The notes under the pieces are model-generated. The model saw only the letters and a program-made list of their open reading frames with translations, ran no database searches and was not told the DNA's origin. A stretch of 64,000 nucleotides of DNA from Megasphaera micronuciformis F0359 (GTDB lineage Bacteria; Bacillota; Negativicutes; Veillonellales; Megasphaeraceae), in contig NZ_GL538208.1 in assembly GCF_000165735.1 (NCBI RefSeq), positions 75,879 through 139,878 of the forward strand. The letters run 5' to 3'. Of the stretch, positions 8,454 through 16,187 are shown piece by piece. The position numbers and the translations under genes are program-made. Every line of letters starts with the position of its first letter. Position 1 is the first letter of the stretch.

Positions 8454-8873
8454 ATGAAGGTTGAAGAAGGTACGGTCGTATCCGTATTTGCGGACGGATC
8501 GGCAGAAGTAAAAGTAGGGCGTCATTCAGATTGCATCGCCTGCGGTGCTTGTGAAGGTGCTAAAGATATTGTAGTAACGGCGGTTAATAAGGTTAACGCC
8601 AAAGAAGGGCAGCATGTAAAATTCGAGTTTCACGACACGAATATTGTAGTCGGTGCTTTTATTTGTTTTGTTATGCCCTTATTATTAGCAGCTGCCGGTG
8701 CGATTATCGGTTATTTTGTCAGCGGTTCTTTCGGAACAGATGCTGTACGTTCGGAAGTTGTCGGCGCTATTGTAGCCTTTTGCATCGGGTTGGGTGGTGT
8801 CAAGTATTTTGATCGCTCTCTGTCAAAAAGCGAAAAGTCTAAGCCGAAGGTTATTGAAATTATTGAAGGGTAA
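8454..8873 (+). CDS. RseC/MucC-like membrane protein
   Basis: A 139-residue protein with an N-terminal soluble domain carrying C27xxC30xxC33 and two transmembrane segments (about residues 67-90 and 100-120). This matches the RseC_MucC family, which is linked to SoxR reduction and the sigma-E system in Proteobacteria and is often found near Rnf genes. The start is ATG at 8454, eight bases after AAAGGAG. It stands alone between two terminators. The Rnf operon lies 25 kb away, so cooperation is inference. Confidence 0.82.
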   Translation: MKVEEGTVVSVFADGSAEVKVGRHSDCIACGACEGAKDIVVTAVNKVNAKEGQHVKFEFHDTNIVVGAFICFVMPLLLAAAGAIIGYFVSGSFGTDAVRSEVVGAIVAFCIGLGGVKYFDRSLSKSEKSKPKVIEIIEG

Positions 8874-8898
8874 GAAGAAATCGATATTGTAGCTTGCT

Positions 8899-8944
8899 CG
8901 GTGAACAAGAATGCTATAATTGCATGCTTGTTCACCGTTTTTTT
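8899..8944 (+). terminator. Terminator after the RseC-like gene
   Basis: An 11-bp perfect stem (8899-8909 with 8927-8937), an inner ATGC/GCAT pairing, then seven T. Confidence 0.92.
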
Positions 8945-9017
8945 ATATGCAGGTTAGACATATGGAGAACGGAATATATAAAAAACATATATTTTGATTA
9001 CATTTATATACAGAATA

Positions 9018-9046
9018 TTAACAAATTCTTAAAAAGAATGTATAAT
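9018..9046 (+). promoter_or_regulatory. Promoter of the trimeric adhesin
   Basis: TTAACA (9018-9023), 17 bases, TATAAT (9041-9046). Confidence 0.8.
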
Positions 9047-9099
9047 CATAGAGGAAGAGGTATCAAACACCTACTTTATATAACTGGAGATGAATAACT

Positions 9100-10476
9100 A
9101 TGAATCATATGACAAAAATGCAATTATCGGCAGTATTGGCCGTCTTTGCCGTAGCAGCATCCTGTCCGGCACAAGGGGCAGATACACCCATCGTATCGAG
9201 CGGTGGTGCAGCTTATAATATCGGCTTACAAGGCGCCTCTTTTACGAACTCGGATAATGTATACCTGGGCGGTCAGACCGGTGCTGCAAACAGCAATCCT
9301 TACGCACATACGGGGGACCCAAATGCAAGGGGAAATAATATTGCCGTAGGGCGATTGTCGTTAAACGGGTCGAATGGTGGCGGTAACGTAGCTCTGGGTG
9401 CTAAGGCCTTTGTAGAAGGTAAGGGCGATTATAATTTTTTGGGAAATTTCGCCGCAGGGTTTAAGTCTACCCTGTCCGATACGATTGCTATCGGTTCTTT
9501 TGCGGGAGCTAATGCTACCGGGAATAAAAATGTATGGCTCGGTGCCGGTCAGGCCGGCGGGAGTACGGGAAATAATACGGTATTAATCGGATCGAATTCT
9601 AATGTAACCGGTAACTTTAACTACGGTATGGGCCATGGAATTATACTGAACGGGGATGATAATGCCGCTGTCGGTGCTTATAATAAGATAGAGGGAAATC
9701 GTTCAGGCGCCTTCGGGGTAGGTACTTATAATGTGTCTACCGTTGCGGGAGACGATTCATACAGTGTAGGTAATAATAATCGTGTCAGTGCGAATAATAC
9801 CTTTGTCGTAGGGAATAACGTAACGACATCTCTGGAAAACGGGGTCGTCTTGGGCAACAATTCGACAGCTGAAAGTAGTGATGTAGTCGGCACTCCCGAC
9901 TATACCTACAGTGACGGGACTACGGTCAGCTATGCCGGTAAAGTGCCTGTTTCCACTGTTTCCGTAGGGGCTTCGGGACAAGAGCGCACGATTACGCATG
10001 TAGCGGCAGGTCGTGTCAGTGAAAATTCTACGGATGCTGTCAACGGGTCTCAACTCTACGGGGCTAATCGGCAAATAGATAATTTGTATAGCCATATTGC
10101 CGGTCTCGGGAAAGAAGCCGATAAAGGATCCGCGAGAGCTGCGGCGTTGGCTGCATTGCATCCCTTACAGTTCGACCCGGACAATAGACTTCAGGTGATG
10201 GGCGGCTATGGACATTACAAAAATGCCAATGCACTGGCATTGGGAATAGGGTATTATAAGAGAGAAAACCTGCTTTTTACAGCCGGAGCTACCTTTAGTG
10301 AACATATTATGGCCAATATCGGCGTATCCTATAAATTGGGAGAAGAAAATACATCACAAAAAATTTCGCCCGCATCATATAATGCACTTGAACAACGGGT
10401 AGATATATTGGAAGCACAAAATAAGCAACTTCAGGAAACTGTCGCTATGCTTGTTAAAAAGATGAATGAGAAGTAG
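9100..10476 (+). CDS. Trimeric autotransporter adhesin, YadA type, with C-terminal coiled coil
   Basis: A 458-residue surface adhesin. The signal peptide ends near residue 26. Residues ~75-260 form a left-handed beta-roll head with repeats such as NIAVG, NVALG, TIAIG, NTVLIG, NAAVG and TFVVG. A neck/HANS-like motif follows (RTITHVAAGRVSENSTDAVNGSQLY, ~296-320), then a short stalk (321-343) and the YadA membrane anchor (~345-413; AALAALHPLQFDPDNRLQVM, LALGIGYY). YadA proteins normally end at the last barrel strand. This one continues for ~45 residues with a clear heptad coiled coil (427-457). It has its own promoter and terminator and is small for the family. Confidence 0.93.
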   Translation: MNHMTKMQLSAVLAVFAVAASCPAQGADTPIVSSGGAAYNIGLQGASFTNSDNVYLGGQTGAANSNPYAHTGDPNARGNNIAVGRLSLNGSNGGGNVALGAKAFVEGKGDYNFLGNFAAGFKSTLSDTIAIGSFAGANATGNKNVWLGAGQAGGSTGNNTVLIGSNSNVTGNFNYGMGHGIILNGDDNAAVGAYNKIEGNRSGAFGVGTYNVSTVAGDDSYSVGNNNRVSANNTFVVGNNVTTSLENGVVLGNNSTAESSDVVGTPDYTYSDGTTVSYAGKVPVSTVSVGASGQERTITHVAAGRVSENSTDAVNGSQLYGANRQIDNLYSHIAGLGKEADKGSARAAALAALHPLQFDPDNRLQVMGGYGHYKNANALALGIGYYKRENLLFTAGATFSEHIMANIGVSYKLGEENTSQKISPASYNALEQRVDILEAQNKQLQETVAMLVKKMNEK

Positions 10477-10506
10477 TTTTGCAGAAAATCGGTTCTGCCT
10501 GATATA

Positions 10507-10553
10507 AATAAAAAACGTAACTGAAAGGGAATTCTTTCAGTTACGTTTTTTAT
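10507..10553. terminator. Bidirectional terminator
   Basis: An 18-bp stem (10510-10527 with 10534-10551) flanked by an A run and a T run, serving the adhesin gene and the converging gene at 10612. Confidence 0.93.
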
Positions 10554-10611
10554 TTAATGTTCCCCAAATAGCAGCCGGATTTTTTCAGAAATTTTCCGTT
10601 AAAGACCAGGC

Positions 10612-11190
10612 TTAGAAATTGTCGAAGACGTGAAAAACGACAATCAGTTCCGTGAATCCGCAAATAAGGAAGAAAATGGCCGAGAACATCTGAATTCGTT
10701 TTTGTGACACATAGCGGTTAATGACCGTGCCGGCCAGTACGCCCAGTCCGTCGGCGGCAATCATGCCTGCTGTCGTACCGATTAATAGCGGAAGCCATTC
10801 GCCGAAGCGAGCAGCCATGGCAATGGTTGCTAATTGAGTTTTGTCTCCCGTTTCAGCTAGAAAGAAGGCAACAGCGACAGTCCAAAAGGGATTGATAAGC
10901 ATCCTTTTATCTTTCAATTTTTCTTCCCTGTCATTACTGATGAGCGTGCCTATACCGAAAATAAAGAAGGTTGCCGCTGCTGCTAAATGAATGTAATCCA
11001 TGTTGATTACCGTATTGACATAAATACCGATGATAATGGCGACGAGATGATTGGCGACAGTAGCGATGAGGACCGCCAACATAACCGTTTGCCAACGATA
11101 CTTGGCGGCAAAGGCCATGACGAGAAGCTGTGTTTTATCACCCAGTTCGGCGAGAAAAACCATGAGAAAGGCTGTAAGAAAAGCAGTCAT
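10612..11190 (-). CDS. GDT1/TMEM165 family (UPF0016) cation transporter, probable Mn export
   Basis: A 192-residue integral membrane protein with six predicted helices in two homologous halves. Each half carries the signature ExGD-K-T: E15-L-G-D-K-T20 and E113-T-G-D-K-T118. Bacterial members (MneA, Mnx) export Mn2+ and eukaryotic ones move Mn2+/Ca2+/H+. The start is ATG at 11190 with CAGGAGTG upstream; a GTG three codons earlier lies in that site. It is 18 bases downstream of the gene at 11209-12234 and probably co-transcribed with it. No yybP-ykoY Mn riboswitch was recognised upstream of this pair. Confidence 0.9.
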   Translation of the reverse strand: MTAFLTAFLMVFLAELGDKTQLLVMAFAAKYRWQTVMLAVLIATVANHLVAIIIGIYVNTVINMDYIHLAAAATFFIFGIGTLISNDREEKLKDKRMLINPFWTVAVAFFLAETGDKTQLATIAMAARFGEWLPLLIGTTAGMIAADGLGVLAGTVINRYVSQKRIQMFSAIFFLICGFTELIVVFHVFDNF

Positions 11191-11208
11191 CAAAAACACT
11201 CCTGAAAT

Positions 11209-12234
11209 TTAAAGGGTATCTTTTAAAGAAAGAACCGTCCCGTTTTTCAATTGAATGGATACAGGTTGAAGGACAGTGGATGTATTATCTAAAGACGGGA
11301 GATCTCTTAGTGTTTTTTGAGACGGGATTAAACCGTTTAAAGGGAAACGGGCTGTGAGAGACGTGCCGCCTTTATAAAGCGGTACGTGCAGGCGGGTCGT
11401 ATATAAAACGGCGTCATCTTGTGTACGTTTTAATGTGAAGTCACAGACAATCGATTCTATGTCGGAGGTTCCCTGCGGGTATACGGGGGTGTAATCGAGA
11501 CGTAAAAAAGTATTGTCATTGTCATCTGTTACCAGAGATGACTGTATGTTTTCAATATGCACGTACCTTTCCATGCGTTTGCTCACATCATCGTTGGAGA
11601 GGGCCAAGGCGTTCGTGGAAGCGTCGTGGATGCATGATAAAAAAGCTGTGCTGTCATCTAAATCCGCAACCGTCCAAGTCCCGTTTATTCGTTTCATGAT
11701 AAGGGTACAGGGGATGGAGGCCTGTAACGTATCGTTATACCAGTATACGGTTAACAAGGCTGTTGAATCGTCGACGGCATTGCTGAAATCATGTGAGTCA
11801 TAGTGCCAGCCGGTAACGGGAATTATGAAGCCGAAGTTACGCAATGTATCCTTCAAATCATCAGACTTTAGGCTGTCCGAGTTTGCCGGTACATTTCCGT
11901 CAATGCCGTCAGACAGTAAGGTATGAAGGTCTTCGGCAAAAGACTCGCGGCTCGACAGCCCCGTAACTTTTAAAATGGCAGAGACAGTGTTTCCGTCCCG
12001 TCTTTGAGCCGCATTATCATATATGGAAAAGGCCAAGGCCTTATCGTTGACGGCTTTGAAAAAAGCGGACTTATCTTTCGCATCGGCTGATGTTATAATT
12101 CGATTAAACGCATAATCAGGAGTGTTTTTATAAATATAATGATAAGAAGAGATAAGGGCGGCAAGAGAAAAAATCAGTGCCAATAAGGCCGCGATTGTAC
12201 GTATGTCAAATAAAACGGCATCGCGTGGTTTCAT
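11209..12234 (-). CDS. Membrane-anchored protein of unknown function
   Basis: Not recognised. The 341 residues have an N-terminal transmembrane helix (about residues 11-32, LLALIFSLAALISSYHYIY) and a long soluble part, presumably periplasmic. The first soluble half resembles proteins with repeated helix/strand units (FNRIITSADAKDKSAFFKAV, DDSTALLTVYWYND). The C-terminus is beta-rich. The start is ATG at 12234 because GAAAGAAGGA lies upstream; a frame starting at 12261 would include that site. It leads a two-gene unit with the GDT1-like gene. A TATAAT on the minus strand at 12281-12286 has no good -35. Confidence 0.7.
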   Translation of the reverse strand: MKPRDAVLFDIRTIAALLALIFSLAALISSYHYIYKNTPDYAFNRIITSADAKDKSAFFKAVNDKALAFSIYDNAAQRRDGNTVSAILKVTGLSSRESFAEDLHTLLSDGIDGNVPANSDSLKSDDLKDTLRNFGFIIPVTGWHYDSHDFSNAVDDSTALLTVYWYNDTLQASIPCTLIMKRINGTWTVADLDDSTAFLSCIHDASTNALALSNDDVSKRMERYVHIENIQSSLVTDDNDNTFLRLDYTPVYPQGTSDIESIVCDFTLKRTQDDAVLYTTRLHVPLYKGGTSLTARFPLNGLIPSQKTLRDLPSLDNTSTVLQPVSIQLKNGTVLSLKDTL

Positions 12235-12331
12235 AGGAGTCCTTCTTTCGCATATACTCATATCAATAGAATAATATCTTATTATATCACGAAATAAAAG
12301 TAAGCGTTTAACAGGAGACTGGAGGAGAAAA

Positions 12332-13840
12332 ATGGTTCGAAGTGAAGAAAATGAAATTGTCGGCCTTTATTGCGGCAGTCGCTTTATCAGCCTGCGTGAA
12401 GCGACGGGCAAGGAGCCGGATGCCTTGCCCGTATATGCCGCAACGCCGACGGGCAATAAAATTTTGGTTCGTTCGTGTTTGATGCTTTTAGCGGCTGCTA
12501 CAGATGAAGTTTGTAAGGGCGGAGAAGTTGACGTGTTCTATCCTTTAAGTAAGGGATTATACGGGATTATTCACGGTACTCCCGAGATGACGGAAGAGCT
12601 TATCGAGCGCATTCAGAAAAAGATGAATGAATTTGTGGAACGAAAAGAACCGATGCTTGTCGTGCAGGTGAGGGACTCGGGAACCTTATATAAGTGCGGA
12701 AGCATCTCTAAGTTCTTTGACGGACCATTAGTACCCCATGCCGGATATATACGTGCCGTTAAGGTGCGAGCCCGGGGAAAAGGGTTTGTTTTGGAAATAC
12801 CTCAGATATACTGTCCTACGGAGCTTGCCCCGGTTGAAGACGTGCCGGGCATGGTTTCTCTTTTTACGGATGTAAGAAAATTTTATCGTAAGCTGGATTG
12901 CCGGTTTGTATCCGACTTGAATCGCCATATACGTGACGGCTCCGTTCAAACATTAATTGACAAGTGCGAGGCGAATGTATCCGTGCGCTTTGAAAGCTTG
13001 GCGAATAGTATAAGAAACAGGCTGCCTATCGTCCGCACGGTTTTGATTGCCGGACCGACATCGTCCGGAAAGACGACCTTCGGAAAAAGGCTGGCCGCAT
13101 GCCTCTATGAAAAAGATGTGAACTTATTGTCCCTGTCGCTGGATGATTACTTTGTAAATAGGGAAGATACGCCGAAAAATGAGGACGGTTCGTATGATTT
13201 TGAATCCTTACAAGCCGTAGATGTCGATTTATTCAACAGTCAAGCGGAACGTTTATTGCAAGGTGAGAGCGTATGTCTGCCGCATTTTGACTTCATTACG
13301 GGTAAACGTTATTACGACACGAAAAAGACAACCCTTTCTCGAGACGGTATATTGATCGTCGAAGGTCTGCACGCTTTGAATGATAAACTCGTTCGATATG
13401 TGTCGAGAGAAAGGCAATACAAAGTTTCCGTAGGGGTTTGGACGCAGTTACCTGTAGATGAGCTGAACCGCATATCAACATCGGATACACGTATCATTAG
13501 AAGGCTGATTCGAGATAACCGTACACGCGGGAGAAATCCGGAAGTGACATTGGAAGCATGGGACGGGGTACGACGAGGAGAAGACATAAATATTTATCCG
13601 TATAGACAAGATGCGGATGCTCTCTTCGATACGTCCTTACTTTATGAGTGGGCTGTTATGAAGCCTCAGGCCGAGGCATTACTGGCTACCGTAGGCCGAG
13701 ACAGCTCGTACTATTTGGAAGCACGACGACTTTGCGAGGTGTTGACACACTTCCTGCCGCTTTCTGTTGAAGTCGTGCCGAAAAAATCGATATTGCGTGA
13801 ATTTATAGGTGAAGAAGGGACGGCCTGTGAATCTATTTGA
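12332..13840 (+). CDS. Uridine kinase-like nucleoside kinase with N-terminal TGS-like domain
   Basis: A 502-residue P-loop kinase of the phosphoribulokinase/uridine kinase superfamily. About 200 N-terminal residues are related to the TGS/second additional domain of threonyl-tRNA synthetases (PVYAATPTGNKILVRSCLMLLAAA..., KGLYGIIHG). The kinase follows, with Walker A GPTSSGKT at 241-248, LSLDDYF near 268, a DFITGKRYYD segment and IVEGLHAL near 345. Family members convert uridine to UMP; the exact nucleoside is not shown by sequence. GGAGACTGGAGGAG precedes the ATG. It is monocistronic, and the next promoter overlaps its stop codon. Confidence 0.88.
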   Translation: MVRSEENEIVGLYCGSRFISLREATGKEPDALPVYAATPTGNKILVRSCLMLLAAATDEVCKGGEVDVFYPLSKGLYGIIHGTPEMTEELIERIQKKMNEFVERKEPMLVVQVRDSGTLYKCGSISKFFDGPLVPHAGYIRAVKVRARGKGFVLEIPQIYCPTELAPVEDVPGMVSLFTDVRKFYRKLDCRFVSDLNRHIRDGSVQTLIDKCEANVSVRFESLANSIRNRLPIVRTVLIAGPTSSGKTTFGKRLAACLYEKDVNLLSLSLDDYFVNREDTPKNEDGSYDFESLQAVDVDLFNSQAERLLQGESVCLPHFDFITGKRYYDTKKTTLSRDGILIVEGLHALNDKLVRYVSRERQYKVSVGVWTQLPVDELNRISTSDTRIIRRLIRDNRTRGRNPEVTLEAWDGVRRGEDINIYPYRQDADALFDTSLLYEWAVMKPQAEALLATVGRDSSYYLEARRLCEVLTHFLPLSVEVVPKKSILREFIGEEGTACESI

Positions 13841-13865
13841 CAAAGAATAGGGCCGTCGCTATAAT
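13837..13865 (+). promoter_or_regulatory. Perfect-consensus promoter of yceD-rpmF
   Basis: TTGACA (13837-13842), 17 bases, TATAAT (13860-13865). The -35 overlaps the stop codon of the preceding kinase gene. Confidence 0.92.
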
Positions 13866-13886
13866 AATATAGTCGAGGTAGAGAAG

Positions 13887-14381
13887 ATGAGGATTCAAGT
13901 CGAAAATGCACGTAAAGAGGAAGGGAAGCATTCTTCCTTTTCTTTTGTACAACCTGCTTCAAAACTGGGCGATATAGATGACATGCCGTGGAAAGATAAC
14001 GATATCTCTGTAGAAGGAGAATATTGGTTCGACGGGAGTCATCTGATTGTTGAAGGTGTCATTCATACTCGCGGTATATACGAGTGTGCGTCTTGCCTGG
14101 CGCCTGTTGAAGCGGAACGCGATGCAGCACTGTCTGAAGTCTATGGTACGGAAGCACAGCTTCCCGAAGATGTCAATCCGTATAACGGAGAGTACATCGA
14201 TTTGACGGAGACGATTAGAGAGCTCTTGATCCTGAGCGAGCCTATGAAGGTCTTGTGTCGGCCTGATTGTGCAGGCCTTTGCCCTCAATGCGGGGCAAAC
14301 CTCAATGAAGGTGCTTGCAGTTGTCCTACCGACAGGATAGACCCGAGATTAGCAGTGCTTAGCGATTGGTTAAAGTCGTAA
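13887..14381 (+). CDS. yceD: YceD family protein (DUF177), 23S rRNA accumulation protein
   Basis: A 164-residue DUF177/YceD protein, whose family is linked to 23S rRNA accumulation and large-subunit assembly. It contains the family's central ECASCLAPVE and EYIDLTETIRELLILSEPMKVLC segments. A C-terminal four-cysteine motif (CRPDCAGLCPQCGANLNEGACSC) probably binds zinc. It is followed 40 bases later by rpmF, the near-universal neighbour of this family. Transcription is driven by the perfect promoter at 13837-13865. Confidence 0.94.
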   Translation: MRIQVENARKEEGKHSSFSFVQPASKLGDIDDMPWKDNDISVEGEYWFDGSHLIVEGVIHTRGIYECASCLAPVEAERDAALSEVYGTEAQLPEDVNPYNGEYIDLTETIRELLILSEPMKVLCRPDCAGLCPQCGANLNEGACSCPTDRIDPRLAVLSDWLKS

Positions 14382-14421
14382 GTACTGACATTCGTATCAA
14401 GATTTTAAGGAGGTGCAGATA

Positions 14422-14607
14422 ATGGCAGTACCGAAGAACAGATTGTCCCAAACACGCCAGAAACGTCGTCGCGCTAACTGGAAATTGACGGCTCCGGGAT
14501 TTGTAGAATGCCCGCAGTGTCATGAAGCAGTTATGCCTCATCACGTATGCCCTACTTGCGGTTTCTATAAGGGCAAGCAAGTCGTAAATAATACGGCAGC
14601 GGAATAA
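14422..14607 (+). CDS. rpmF: 50S ribosomal protein L32
   Basis: A 61-residue ribosomal protein L32, with a basic N-terminus (MAVPKNRLSQTRQKRRRANW) and a four-cysteine zinc motif (CPQC ... CPTC). The start is ATG at 14422 after AAGGAGGTG; an ATG three codons upstream overlaps that site. It is transcribed with yceD and closed by the terminator at 14639. Confidence 0.98.
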   Translation: MAVPKNRLSQTRQKRRRANWKLTAPGFVECPQCHEAVMPHHVCPTCGFYKGKQVVNNTAAE

Positions 14608-14638
14608 GACTTTACGGGGTGGACTTATGTGCACCTTT

Positions 14639-14684
14639 ATACCGAGAAGGAAACGTTCTCTAACGTACCGTCTCGGTATTTTTA
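14639..14684 (+). terminator. Terminator after rpmF
   Basis: A 9-bp stem (14639-14647 with 14671-14679) with an inner ACGT pairing, then TTTTT. Confidence 0.85.
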
Positions 14685-14693
14685 TGGATAAAA

Positions 14694-14740
14694 GGGATTG
14701 TAAGAGCTGTACATTCGTTATGTGTACCTCTTACAGTCCC
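14694..14740. repeat. Long inverted repeat without a T tract
   Basis: A 13-bp outer stem with one G-U (14694-14706 with 14728-14740) enclosing an inner GTACA/TGTAC pairing. It lies between the rpmF terminator and the promoter at 14821. Function unknown. Confidence 0.6.
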
Positions 14741-14820
14741 CTGTTTAGCTTATGAAGTATATTCCTATACATACAATGCAGTTCTTAATATATATCGGCA
14801 ACCGGTAATTTGTATCTATA

Positions 14821-14849
14821 TTGACTATATTTTGACGTAATTCTATAAT
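14821..14849 (+). promoter_or_regulatory. Promoter of the inverse-autotransporter pair
   Basis: TTGACT (14821-14826), 17 bases, TATAAT (14844-14849). Confidence 0.85.
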
Positions 14850-14908
14850 GGAATTGATAATAAAAGCTGTTATTCGCATAAATTTCAAAAAGACGGGAGT
14901 TATTATTA

Positions 14909-16171
14909 ATGAATAGATCGTTACTATTAAATGGCTTGATCCTGGGTACCTTGCTTTGTACGGGAACCATTACGGCGAGGGCTGTTGATGCCGATGTACA
15001 ATCAGGTATAGCAGCTGCGGCTCCGCGTGAAACTCGAGCACAAGCCGTTCATTCTACGTGGCGGGATCGTACGGATATAGCGGTAGGGGTCCAGACGGGA
15101 AGCTCATCTGAAGGACATGAAAGCCTTTTTCCTACAGATGACCACAATCAGTTCTATCGTCAAAAAAAGGATTACGGGAATTTGACGAAGGCCTATGTAG
15201 AAACCTTGCAACCGATCACTCACTATGATGAAAATGCCAAAAGTGTTGTATTTGTACAGGGGCGCATCGGTCGTAGCGGTGAAAAAATCAGATCTTACGG
15301 TCTGCGAGGCTATTTTCTTCCCGAAAAGGTAACCACACCTGTCGGACTGTCCTTTAAAGCCATAAACGTCGATGAGGACTCGTCGAAAACGTTGGGGAAC
15401 ACGGCCTCGATCGGCGTGGGGTATCGTAGACTTAGTGCACATGAACATGCCTATATAGGTGTAAATGCTTTTTATGACCATGCTTTCAGCGGCGGGGATC
15501 ATCGTATCAGTGCCGGGGGGGAATATGTAAACGGATTTAATACCGTATATGCCAATGCCTATAAAGGGCTGTCGCAAGGAGGCCTCGTTAAAGGTCGCGG
15601 CGGTACGGCACCTCCGGCGCGGTTATATCCCGAAGGACTTCCGCCGAGGGCGGCGGACGGCAACTATTACGGCATAATTCCTGGAGAAAACTATACTACC
15701 TATACTTTGGATAAGGCTCTCGGCGGCTATGATATTGCCTATGTACGGGACTTTAAAAATGCACGCTGGGCACGAGCTTATGTTAACGGGTATTATTGGC
15801 GCGGCGGTAGTTTTAATCATGAACAGGAATATCGTTACGGGCGTCCCGGACATTGGACCGTTCCCTTGTTTTTATCGAGAAAAAATACTCACTATAAGGG
15901 ACTTAAAGTCGGTGCGGAATTACAACTGACACCTCATATTTCTCTGGATATAGGGTATAATAGCGGCAATCACGCTTCTAAGGGCATGTATGGAGTTGTT
16001 AAATATACCCTGGGAGCTTCACGCTTTGCTTATTGGGGCGGGAAACACAGTGATGATATTATCACGACGGCTCGGGCCAAGATGCTTGACAAGGTACGGC
16101 GTCAAGATATGGTTGTTGAGTCTATGTATGATATAGAATATTTCTATTTGTCACCTATAGATCATTTATAG
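14909..16171 (+). CDS. Inverse-autotransporter beta-barrel protein, no passenger (copy 1)
   Basis: A 420-residue outer membrane protein related to the intimin/invasin beta-domain (inverse autotransporter, PF11924-like). The signal peptide ends near residue 25. Barrel motifs run in order: STWRDRTDIAVGVQ, VETLQPITHYDENAKS, GNTASIGVGYRRLS, NAFYDHAFSGG, ISAGGEYVNG, KNARWARAYVNGYYW, and a closing strand region YTLGASRFAYWGGKHSDD. The C-terminal ARAKMLDKVRRQDMVVES resembles the linker that normally leads to surface Ig-like passenger domains, but the protein ends ~20 residues later. It is followed 16 bases on by a paralogue. A pore or scaffold role is possible; the function is unknown. Confidence 0.82.
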   Translation: MNRSLLLNGLILGTLLCTGTITARAVDADVQSGIAAAAPRETRAQAVHSTWRDRTDIAVGVQTGSSSEGHESLFPTDDHNQFYRQKKDYGNLTKAYVETLQPITHYDENAKSVVFVQGRIGRSGEKIRSYGLRGYFLPEKVTTPVGLSFKAINVDEDSSKTLGNTASIGVGYRRLSAHEHAYIGVNAFYDHAFSGGDHRISAGGEYVNGFNTVYANAYKGLSQGGLVKGRGGTAPPARLYPEGLPPRAADGNYYGIIPGENYTTYTLDKALGGYDIAYVRDFKNARWARAYVNGYYWRGGSFNHEQEYRYGRPGHWTVPLFLSRKNTHYKGLKVGAELQLTPHISLDIGYNSGNHASKGMYGVVKYTLGASRFAYWGGKHSDDIITTARAKMLDKVRRQDMVVESMYDIEYFYLSPIDHL

Positions 16172-16187
16172 AATATGAGGTAAATAA

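Noticed and set aside
13819-13857. GACGGCC/GGCCGTC pairing as a terminator of the kinase gene
   Set aside because: Long loop, no T tract, and it overlaps the perfect yceD promoter.
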